DNA of 6,511 nt from Desulfovibrio sp. GTDB lineage: Bacteria > Desulfobacterota > Desulfovibrionia > Desulfovibrionales > Desulfovibrionaceae. How positions within the stretch are numbered: position 1 is the stretch's first letter; every line of letters begins with the position of its first letter. Made by a program: the position numbers and the translations under genes. The notes under the pieces were generated by a model that did not search any database, was not told the DNA's origin, and worked only from the letters and a program-made list of their open reading frames with translations. Shown piece by piece: positions 1 to 5,244 of this stretch. Location: assembly GCA_003512875.1 (NCBI GenBank), contig DONZ01000119.1, forward strand, positions 862 through 7,372, read 5' to 3'.

Positions 1-266
1 AAGTCAACGTGTCCCGGGGTGTCGATAAGGTTCAAAATATAGCTTTTCCCGTTTTTGTCCGTAAACGGAATACGCACGGTTTGGGCTTTGATTGTGATGC
101 CCCGTTCCCTTTCCAAATCCATATTGTCAAGGTATTGGTCTTTTTTTTCACGGTCGCTGACAAGATTGGTAAATTCCAAAATCCTGTCCGCCAGCGTGGA
201 TTTGCCGTGGTCGATGTGCGCAATGATGGAGAAGTTTCTGATATGTTCTAAATTTGAATGTGCCAT
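1..266 (-). CDS. lepA: Elongation factor 4 (LepA), N-terminal part; runs off left edge
   Basis: Translation factor GTPase of the EF-G-like family, which acts on the ribosome (back-translocation or late assembly and stress roles are described for the family). The visible 88 residues hold the start of the G domain: G1/Walker [10 protein letters not shown] at residues 16-24, the switch I threonine in GITIK (T58) and G3 DTPGH at 82-86. The opening [23 protein letters not shown] is diagnostic of LepA rather than EF-G or TypA. The ATG at 266-264 lies 5 bp after the stop of the upstream permease gene and has no good Shine-Dalgarno (only AAGACTT-like bases), so translational coupling to the permease is likely. 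The rest of the roughly 600-residue protein lies outside the window. An A8 run (141-148 on the plus strand) encodes the conserved E-K-K-D and is normal for this site. Confidence 0.96.
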   Translation of the reverse strand, partial: MAHSNLEHIRNFSIIAHIDHGKSTLADRILEFTNLVSDREKKDQYLDNMDLERERGITIKAQTVRIPFTDKNGKSYILNLIDTPGHVD

Positions 267-271
267 AAGTC

Positions 272-961
272 TTACGAATTGGCTTTACCAAAGCCGGGTA
301 TGTGGAGCTTGCGCTCCAGTGCGTGAAGAATCCATGTCGCCAAGGTGACTAAAAATAAATAATAGCAGCCTGCCAATAAATAAACTTCAGTGGGGCGGAA
401 TGTTCTTGAAACAAGAATTTTCGCTTCACCTGTCAATTCAATGTGCGTAACGATATAGGCAAGTGAACTGTATTTTATAAGGTAAATTATTTCATTGCCG
501 CAGCCCGGAATGGCTTTTCTGAACGCTTGCGGAATGATAATCGACCAAATAATCTGAAATTTCGTCATGCCAAGGGCTTGCCCCGCCTTTATTTGCCCTT
601 GTTTTATGGAGAGAAGCGCTCCGCGTATATATTCCGATTGATATGCGCCTGTGCAGAAAATGAAGCCGATCAGCGCGGCTTGATACGGGGTCAGATAAAT
701 TTTTATGAAAGGCAGGTAAGGCAGACCGAAATACAGGATCATGAGCTGAATGGTGAGGGGAACTCCGCGGATGACGGCAACAAAGGTATCCGCTGTTTTC
801 TTTATCCACTTTGTTCCGAAAACACGCAGTACGCCCATAAAAATTCCGAAACTTCCGCCGATGAGGGCTGCGGGGATGATAAGCCACAGGCTTTCCACCA
901 GTCCCTTGTTGAGCTTTGGAATGACCCGTTCCATATAAAATGCCAAATCAAAAAGTTCCAT
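272..961 (-). CDS. Amino acid ABC transporter permease 2 (HisM/GlnP-type)
   Basis: Inner-membrane permease of a polar amino acid uptake ABC transporter, 229 residues, the usual length for HisMQ-family proteins. Hydrophobic segments occur around residues 22-47, 60-84, 95-108, 160-175 and 195-215. The family signature [15 protein letters not shown] is at 65-79. The cytoplasmic EAA loop that docks on the ATPase covers about 112-156, with the core [20 protein letters not shown] at 127-146. The C-terminus ends in the typical IPGFG. The ATG is preceded by AGGA with a 6-nt spacer and lies 12 bp after the ATPase stop, so it belongs to the same transcript. It is paralogous to the other permease in the operon; the two probably form a heterodimer. 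The substrate cannot be deduced. The gene is followed almost directly by lepA. Confidence 0.95.
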   Translation of the reverse strand: MELFDLAFYMERVIPKLNKGLVESLWLIIPAALIGGSFGIFMGVLRVFGTKWIKKTADTFVAVIRGVPLTIQLMILYFGLPYLPFIKIYLTPYQAALIGFIFCTGAYQSEYIRGALLSIKQGQIKAGQALGMTKFQIIWSIIIPQAFRKAIPGCGNEIIYLIKYSSLAYIVTHIELTGEAKILVSRTFRPTEVYLLAGCYYLFLVTLATWILHALERKLHIPGFGKANS

Positions 962-973
962 TTTTATTCCTGT

Positions 974-1729
974 TTAGCCGGCATTGCCTGTAAGGGTGGT
1001 CAGTTTGGAGCAAAAATCAAGGGTACGGGTTTTCGCCCCTTCCGCAAGCAAAACTTTCGGCGTATCTTTTTCAATGATAACGCCATGTTCCATAAACAAA
1101 ACTTCTGTGGCGAGGGAACGTACGAAATCCATTTGGTGGGTCGCCATAATCATAGGCATGCCGCCTTTTGCAAGGTCTTGGATAACGGTCATGACTTCGC
1201 CAACAAGTTCAGGGTCGAGGGCGGAGGTGGGTTCGTCGAGCAAAAGAATTTTCGGCTGCATTGCCAGCGCCCTTGCAATGGCGACACGCTGCTTTTGTCC
1301 GCCTGAAAGCTGGGCGGGATAAAGTCCCGCGCGGTTGGCGAGCCCGACCCGTTCCAGTTCTTTTCTTGCTCTTTTTTGCGCGTCTGTTTTTGAAAGCTTA
1401 TGCACTTTGATAAGCGCCAAACAAATATTGTCAAGGGCTGTCAAATGGTCAAACAAATTGAAGTCTTGGAAAATCATGCCGACATTTTGGCGTAAACGGC
1501 AAAGTTCCGCATTGTTTTGAGTATTGATTTTTTTGCCTTCGAGATAAATTTCGCCTTCATCGGGAACGATAAGATGATTGATGCATTGTAAAAGCGTACT
1601 TTTTCCGGCTCCGGAAGGTCCGATTAGAACTTTGAGCCCCCCTGTTTCCATGTCGAGGGAAACGTTATCTAAAATCTTTCTGTTACCAAGGGTTACAGAG
1701 ATATTTTTCACACTGAGAAGAGTTGTCAT
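974..1729 (-). CDS. Amino acid ABC transporter ATP-binding protein (GlnQ/HisP-type)
   Basis: Cytoplasmic ATPase that powers the amino acid importer, 251 residues, full length. All nucleotide-binding motifs are visible: Walker A GPSGAGKST at 37-45, Q-loop Q88 in MIFQDFNLF, ABC signature LSGGQ at 141-145, Walker B ILLLDEP at 161-167, D-loop SALD at 169-172 and the switch histidine H198 in ATHQM. The FQDFNLFDHLTALDNI stretch and the THQMDF ending are typical of the polar amino acid subfamily. The ATG has an AAGGA ribosome-binding site 6 nt upstream and lies 13 bp from the stop of permease 1, so it is co-transcribed. In GlnQ/HisP systems two copies pair with the two permeases encoded on either side. 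The exact amino acid is not readable from this subunit. The symbol is left blank because glnQ would over-claim specificity. Confidence 0.96.
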   Translation of the reverse strand: MTTLLSVKNISVTLGNRKILDNVSLDMETGGLKVLIGPSGAGKSTLLQCINHLIVPDEGEIYLEGKKINTQNNAELCRLRQNVGMIFQDFNLFDHLTALDNICLALIKVHKLSKTDAQKRARKELERVGLANRAGLYPAQLSGGQKQRVAIARALAMQPKILLLDEPTSALDPELVGEVMTVIQDLAKGGMPMIMATHQMDFVRSLATEVLFMEHGVIIEKDTPKVLLAEGAKTRTLDFCSKLTTLTGNAG

Positions 1730-1742
1730 TGTCTGTCCTTAA

Positions 1743-2414
1743 TCATACGGAAAGTGTATAGCCCGGAATTGCGTATTTTTGTTCCACGCGGCGTAAAATG
1801 CGTATTCCGGCAAGAGTGATGAGAAAATATAAAAAACCTGCTGTGATATAAAGCGGCAAATATTCATAGGTGCGGGAAGCGACAAAATGAGCTCTTGCCA
1901 TAATTTCGGAAGCCCCGACAGCGAAACAGAGGGCGGAGTCTTTCAATAAAATGGAAAATTCATTGGACCATCCCGGAATGGAAAGGCGTAAGGCTTGGGG
2001 AAGAATGATGTTTTTAATGATTTGCGCATCGGTCATGCCAAGGGCGGAACCTGCTTTGTATTGTCCGATAGGCAGTGATTGGATGGAGCCGCGGAAAATT
2101 TGAGATTGATAGGCGGAACTGGCAAGTCCGAGGGCTAAGCCGGAAGCCGTGAGCGCGTCCAAATTCAAGCCTATGACGTTGAACAAACCGAAATAGAAAA
2201 GGAAAAGAAGCAATAAAATAGGCACTCCGCGGAAGAACCATACATATAATCCGACACAGCGGCGGATCAGGCTGTTGCCGTAAACCTGCATGATGGCGAG
2301 AGGAACGCCGAGGCAAAAGCCAAGAGCCAATGCTCCCACGACAAGCAGGACAGTGATATATGTTCCTTCAAGAATATAGGGCAGATTGATAAGAATTGTT
2401 TTTAGGGTTTCCAC
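1743..2414 (-). CDS. Amino acid ABC transporter permease 1 (HisQ/GlnP-type), GTG start
   Basis: Second inner-membrane permease of the importer, 223 residues. The signature RGVPILLLLFLFYFG is at 62-76. The EAA loop spans about 108-152, with GSALGMTDAQIIKNIILPQA at 122-141 and IPGWSNEF following, and the end IPGY matches the family. Membrane segments lie near 17-42, 55-80, 88-103, 155-170 and 187-207. The start is GTG at 2414-2412: the frame has no ATG at a sensible place, and GGA lies 6 nt upstream. An out-of-frame ATG two bases upstream (2416-2414, overlapping the GTG) would stop after four codons. This is the first gene after the binding protein, separated from it by 94 bp carrying a stem-loop, and it is followed after 13 bp by the ATPase. 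It probably pairs with permease 2 of the operon. Confidence 0.94.
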   Translation of the reverse strand: METLKTILINLPYILEGTYITVLLVVGALALGFCLGVPLAIMQVYGNSLIRRCVGLYVWFFRGVPILLLLFLFYFGLFNVIGLNLDALTASGLALGLASSAYQSQIFRGSIQSLPIGQYKAGSALGMTDAQIIKNIILPQALRLSIPGWSNEFSILLKDSALCFAVGASEIMARAHFVASRTYEYLPLYITAGFLYFLITLAGIRILRRVEQKYAIPGYTLSV

Positions 2415-2472
2415 ATTTTTTCCGATAACATTTAAAATAAAAAGGGCAAAAACGAATTTTTGCTCATATGGA

Positions 2473-2499
2473 GGGCGTACTTATTTGAAAAGTACGCCC
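2473..2499 (-). other. Intercistronic stem-loop after the binding-protein gene
   Basis: A perfect 10-bp inverted repeat (GGGCGTACTT / AAGTACGCCC) with a 7-nt loop lies 9 nt after the stop of the binding-protein gene and about 58 bp before the permease start. No T-run follows it on the minus strand (TCCATATGAG comes next), so it does not look like an efficient intrinsic terminator. In many ABC operons such a hairpin protects the 3' end of the binding-protein message, giving excess binding protein over the membrane subunits. That role is inferred here; partial termination is the alternative. Confidence 0.75.
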
Positions 2500-2508
2500 G
2501 GAAAAGGA

Positions 2509-3252
2509 TTAATGATTGCTTAAATATTTAGTGTGAAGTTCTTGCCAAAACGGGTCTTTTTTCAAAAGTTCGTAGCCGTCGTTGATGAGCTTCAAAAGTT
2601 CCGCATTTTCTTTGTTCACTGCAACGCCGAAATCATCGCCCGGAGCATATTCGCCCACGATTTTGATAGCTTTGCCGTTTTTAATGGCGTCTTCGGCAGG
2701 AGCAGAATCAATGGCGATAGCATCGATACGTCCGTTCAAAAGGTCTTCCACGCTCATCGGAGGAGAGTCGTAAAGGCGCAGGGTGATGGCTAATTTCTCA
2801 TTGTCGATGCGGGATTGCAAAAGTTCATGTTCGTTTGTGCCGCGCTGCACGCCAAGGGTATATTTGCCTTTGAAAACTTCTTCCGCGGTAAGGTTGGAGC
2901 CGTTTTTCACAGCAATGTATTTTTTTATGGAATAATACGGTTCGGAAAAATTGACAGCTTGTTTTCTTTCCTCGGAAATGCTCATGCCGGAACAGATCAT
3001 ATCGATTTTTTTGGCTTGCAGAGCAGGAATGATACCGTCCCAGTTTATTGGAGTATGCTGAACTTCAAAACCCATTTTATTTGCTATCCAGTTCATGGAT
3101 TCAATGTCAAAACCAGCGGCGTTTCCTTGTTCATCGATAAATGAGAAAGGAGGATAATTTGCATCAATACCGTTTACGTATGTTTTTGCTTGGGCGAAAG
3201 GCGCCAAAGCTAAAAACAGAAAGGCAAAAACCAAAGCAGAAAAGCGTTTCAT
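2509..3252 (-). CDS. Periplasmic polar amino acid-binding protein of ABC transporter (SBP_bac_3 type)
   Basis: Extracytoplasmic substrate-binding protein of family 3, 247 residues, the usual length. It has a Sec signal peptide: MKR, then a hydrophobic core at about 4-18, and a likely cleavage after AQA (22/23). There is no lipobox, so a soluble periplasmic protein is expected. Family motifs are NYPPFSF at 32-38, GFDI at 47-50, the block SGMSISEERKQAVNFSEPYY at 88-107, GVQRGTN at 134-140 and DAIAIDSAPA at 177-186. By comparison with LAO/His-binding proteins, R96 should bind the substrate carboxylate and D182 the amino group, consistent with an L-amino acid ligand; side-chain specificity is not deducible. 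The ATG has AGGAG 5 nt upstream. It is first in the operon, behind a predicted promoter with a perfect TATAAT box. Confidence 0.95.
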   Translation of the reverse strand: MKRFSALVFAFLFLALAPFAQAKTYVNGIDANYPPFSFIDEQGNAAGFDIESMNWIANKMGFEVQHTPINWDGIIPALQAKKIDMICSGMSISEERKQAVNFSEPYYSIKKYIAVKNGSNLTAEEVFKGKYTLGVQRGTNEHELLQSRIDNEKLAITLRLYDSPPMSVEDLLNGRIDAIAIDSAPAEDAIKNGKAIKIVGEYAPGDDFGVAVNKENAELLKLINDGYELLKKDPFWQELHTKYLSNH

Positions 3253-3295
3253 ACCAGCTCCTACGTTAGAATGTTAATGGGAAGTTCAATACTCC

Positions 3296-3319
3296 TTTGA
3301 AATTGTCAATAATTTCAAA
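3296..3319. promoter_or_regulatory. 24-bp inverted repeat, possible operator or 5'-leader hairpin
   Basis: TTTGAAATT-N6-AATTTCAAA is a perfect 9-bp inverted repeat. It covers roughly +2 to +25 of the predicted transporter transcript and contains the predicted -35 hexamer (TTGTCA) of the opposing nuclease promoter. It could be a dimeric repressor site controlling both genes, or a hairpin in the transporter leader. The arms do not match any operator I recognise with certainty. Confidence 0.5.
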
Positions 3320-3332
3320 TCGCTATTATTAT
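3303..3332 (+). promoter_or_regulatory. Predicted sigma70 promoter for the nuclease gene
   Basis: TTGTCA (3303-3308) and TATTAT (3327-3332) are each 5/6 to consensus and separated by 18 bp. Transcription would start near 3339, leaving a leader of about 70 nt before the ATG at 3409. The -10 overlaps the transporter promoter's -10 on the other strand by five bases. Prediction from sequence only. Confidence 0.5.
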
Positions 3333-3337
3333 ATAGC
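3322..3337. repeat. Short inverted repeat over the shared -10 region
   Basis: GCTAT-N6-ATAGC, a 5-bp inverted repeat with a 6-nt spacer, is centred on the overlapping -10 boxes of both divergent promoters. A protein bound here would block both. In an AT-rich region five pairs can arise by chance, so this is weak. Confidence 0.35.
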
Positions 3338-3356
3338 AAATACTTCGGAATTGCAA
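3328..3356 (-). promoter_or_regulatory. Predicted sigma70 promoter for the amino acid transporter operon
   Basis: On the minus strand TTGCAA (3356-3351, 4/6 to consensus) and a perfect TATAAT (3333-3328) are separated by the optimal 17 bp. Transcription would start near 3321, giving a leader of about 69 nt that includes the inverted repeat at 3296-3319. A TTGACA at 3309-3304 exists on the same strand but has no acceptable -10 at the right distance. Confidence 0.65.
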
Positions 3357-3408
3357 CTTGTTTATTTTGGAAAATAGCGGTAAGGTGAGGAAAATTTTGA
3401 GGTAAGCC

Positions 3409-3981
3409 ATGTGTATAAATAAAAAAATCATAAAGTTCATTTCCTTGCTTTTCCCTTTTCTTTTGGGCGGAATAGTCGTTTTTTTCGCTGAAAGGGAAGA
3501 CGGAACGAATAATGTTGCCGAGGCGGAACTTTTTACGGAAGAAAAAAGCATGATGCAGCAGAACAAGGTTGAAGTCGTGAACGTTTACGACGGGGATAGC
3601 TTGGACGCGCTCGGCAGTAACGGGAAGAAAATAAAACTTCGTTTGTACGGGATTGACGCGCCTGAAAAAGGGCAGAATTTTTCCCAGTCAGCCAAAGTTT
3701 TTTTGGAAGACACCGTTAAAGACAAATTGTATTCGCTGGATGTGCGGTATAAAGATAAATACGGGCGTTATGTCGCCGTGTTATTTGATGAAAACGGTAT
3801 CGCTTTGCAGGAAGATTTGATCAGGAACGGTTTCGCATGGGTTTATCCGCAGTTTTGCGAGGATATTATTCTCTGCGTAGGCTGGCAGCATGTGCAGGAA
3901 GAAGCCGTAAATTCGCGGCAAGGCTTATGGCAGGAAAAAAATCCTCTTTCTCCGTGGGATTATAAGCATAATAGGAAATAA
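3409..3981 (+). CDS. Staphylococcal-nuclease-like (thermonuclease) protein, membrane-anchored or secreted
   Basis: Predicted Ca2+-dependent nuclease of the SNase fold, 190 residues. An N-terminal hydrophobic segment (residues about 6-26, after CINKK) is a signal peptide or membrane anchor with no lipobox cysteine, so the domain should act outside the cytoplasmic membrane. A linker to about residue 50 leads to the SNase domain at 53-176. Catalytic and metal residues, by analogy with S. aureus nuclease D21, R35, D40, E43 and R87, are D63 in VYDGDSL, R78, D83 and E86 in LRLYGIDAPE, and R120 in DKYGRYVAV; all are present, so it should be active. C150 and C156 could form a disulphide, as in related periplasmic or plasmid-borne nucleases. 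The start is supported by GAGG 6 nt upstream. Possible roles are extracellular DNA degradation or nucleotide scavenging. It is divergent from the transporter operon. Confidence 0.9.
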   Translation: MCINKKIIKFISLLFPFLLGGIVVFFAEREDGTNNVAEAELFTEEKSMMQQNKVEVVNVYDGDSLDALGSNGKKIKLRLYGIDAPEKGQNFSQSAKVFLEDTVKDKLYSLDVRYKDKYGRYVAVLFDENGIALQEDLIRNGFAWVYPQFCEDIILCVGWQHVQEEAVNSRQGLWQEKNPLSPWDYKHNRK

Positions 3982-4070
3982 TCCCATTGCAGGGGATAAC
4001 ATGGTTTTGGTACTCTCCCCTAACAAGCTCTGGTTTCACTCTTTCTCGGCAGAGGGCTGGCGCTTTTGCC

Positions 4071-4091
4071 ACAGTTAACGCTGTTATTTTT
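4071..4091 (+). terminator. Weak candidate terminator downstream of the nuclease gene
   Basis: A 4-bp stem (ACAG/CTGT, 4071-4074 and 4081-4084) is followed by TATTTTT. A preceding TGGC/GCCA pair (4058-4071) could fold in competition. The stems are short and the site is about 90 bp after the nuclease stop, so this is only a guess. Confidence 0.2.
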
Positions 4092-4380
4092 GTATATTAT
4101 ATATAAAACGAATACGGTTATGTTAATGATTTTGCTTTGTAACCATTGTCGCCGTCCGTAAGGCTTATTATTCTTTACCAACGACTGCCGCAAAGGGTGA
4201 AATTTCGCAAAACGAAAGCTGCCTGCAATATAGCTGGCTGTGATAAGTGTTTTTTGTAATCAATATAGTTAATTGCTTTATTCGGACTATTTTGGAATAG
4301 AGAATTTATTTAGTTTTTTTCAATTTTTGAAAAAGTTCTTCCGCAGCCGGTTATAATATCGCAGTTTATATCGTAAGAAA

Positions 4381-4432
4381 ACGAGATGGTCCCAATTTTT
4401 TTTGTTTAAGTTCTTCTTTGGTTTTATCTCGT
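4381..4432 (-). terminator. Candidate terminator downstream of the glycosyltransferase gene
   Basis: On the minus strand ACGAGAT and ATCTCGT form a 7-bp stem. Inside it CCAA/TTGG can pair after 4-nt internal bulges, and TTTCTT follows the outer stem. It lies 27 bp after the gene's stop. The loop is large and A-rich, so efficiency is doubtful. Confidence 0.3.
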
Positions 4433-4458
4433 CTTGGCGGGGTGTTATTATCAAATTT

Positions 4459-5244
4459 TTATTTTGTCTTTTTTAGCTCACTGATGATGGTTAATAAATT
4501 TTGCACGGAAATTTCGTCAGTATAGTTGTTTTTTACTGCTTCATAAGGATTGAATTGTTTTAGGAATTTTTTCGGATCATGCGCATATTGTTTGAGAATT
4601 TCAAAAAGTTCTTCCATGCTGGCATATTCCAAACTTGTTTCGCTGGAAGAATACGGGCAAAGTCCTTTTGGGTGTATGGTGGGCTTGTTTTCCGCCCATG
4701 CTTCGAAGTAAGCGATGCCTTGCGTTTCTTGGATGTCGGTAAGAATAACGACTAAATCGACATCCTGCAGTTTTTCTTTCCAGTCAAAATAATTATAATT
4801 CATATTTTGATAATAATGAATAACGGAACATTGGATTCCCAATTTTTCTATTTCAGTTATCAAAGCAGTATCAAGAGGTATTGCTTTAACATAGCAAATG
4901 CATTTTTTATTTCCAAGTATCGGGTTATTTTTACCTAACGCGACACCGGACCACCAAATTTTCAGCTTGGCAGCATTGATTTGTTCTTTTTGGCAGTCGG
5001 TTTCAAATTGTGAAGCCGTAAGATGAATGTCGATGGTATCAATATAGCGTTGTCTGATTTCTTGATAACGGAGCGAATGATATTCCCGTATTTGATAGGC
5101 AGTCGGAACAGCGAGGATTTTAATGTTTCTTTCTTGTTTTATTTTTGCAAGCCATTGCAGGTCGTTTATATTATCAAGCCAAATCAATATATATATATAT
5201 ATTGGTGTCGGAATGCTGTTTGCCGCTGAAAGCAAAAGGCACAT
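4459..5244 (-). CDS. Glycosyltransferase-like protein, C-terminal part, out of frame with its N-terminus (phase OFF)
   Basis: This frame carries most of a GT-B-type glycosyltransferase. The true continuation from the upstream half begins at LIWLDNINDLQW, just after the AT tract; the ATG at 5244 is merely the first ATG of this frame, has no clear ribosome-binding site, and the residues before the tract (MCLLLSAANSIPTP) are out-of-frame translation. Counting from that ATG, features are TIDIHLTASQF (70-80), KIWWSGVALG (95-104, the domain-junction region of this GT group) and ETQGIAYFEAW (173-183) with an EX7E motif (E173/E181), the signature donor-site motif of GT4-like enzymes. In the repaired protein these are E254 and E262. 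Donor and acceptor are unknown; surface polysaccharide, LPS or protein glycosylation are possibilities. The DNA is distinctly AT-rich (one 60-bp line counts 25% G+C). There is no frameshift other than at the tract. Confidence 0.8.
   Translation of the reverse strand: MCLLLSAANSIPTPIYIYILIWLDNINDLQWLAKIKQERNIKILAVPTAYQIREYHSLRYQEIRQRYIDTIDIHLTASQFETDCQKEQINAAKLKIWWSGVALGKNNPILGNKKCICYVKAIPLDTALITEIEKLGIQCSVIHYYQNMNYNYFDWKEKLQDVDLVVILTDIQETQGIAYFEAWAENKPTIHPKGLCPYSSSETSLEYASMEELFEILKQYAHDPKKFLKQFNPYEAVKNNYTDEISVQNLLTIISELKKTK

Larger units (their letters stand above)
3982..4458. other. Intergenic stretch between convergent genes, no credible gene
   Basis: About 477 bp lie between the 3' ends of the nuclease gene and the glycosyltransferase gene. 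The only longer open frame (minus strand, 4072-3866) overlaps the end of the nuclease and has no family features. No tRNA, riboswitch or CRISPR structure is apparent. Visible items are a 5-bp stem right after the nuclease stop (ATCCC/GGGAT, 3981-3997), TTTCG-N5-CGAAA at 4203-4217, an AT-only stretch near 4093-4106, and hairpins at 4071-4091 and 4381-4432 listed separately. It may be decayed sequence. Confidence 0.6.

Noticed and set aside
527..1306. Plus-strand open frame of 259 residues
   Set aside because: It is antisense to permease 2 and the ATPase, whose motifs are unambiguous; the composition (many His, Asn, Phe) is that of a shadow frame.
3263..3296. Possible leader peptide (TTG start, LNFPLTF) in the transporter leader
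   Set aside because: The GGAG lies only 2 nt from the TTG, too close for initiation, and the peptide has no run of a regulatory amino acid.
3304..3309. Consensus TTGACA on the minus strand as -35 for the transporter operon
   Set aside because: No acceptable -10 lies 16-18 bp downstream (AACTTC or neighbours); the TTGCAA/TATAAT pair is better.
3866..4072. Minus-strand 68-residue open frame (starts MAKAPALCRERVKPEL)
   Set aside because: It overlaps the 3' end of the nuclease gene antisense, has no ribosome-binding site or recognised domain, and looks like a chance frame.
4203..4217. TTTCG-N5-CGAAA palindrome as terminator or operator
   Set aside because: Only five pairs, no T-run and not near a gene end or start.
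4082..4458. tRNA, small RNA or insertion-sequence ends in the gene-poor stretch
   Set aside because: No cloverleaf, no terminal inverted repeats with target duplication and no transposase fragment could be made out by eye.
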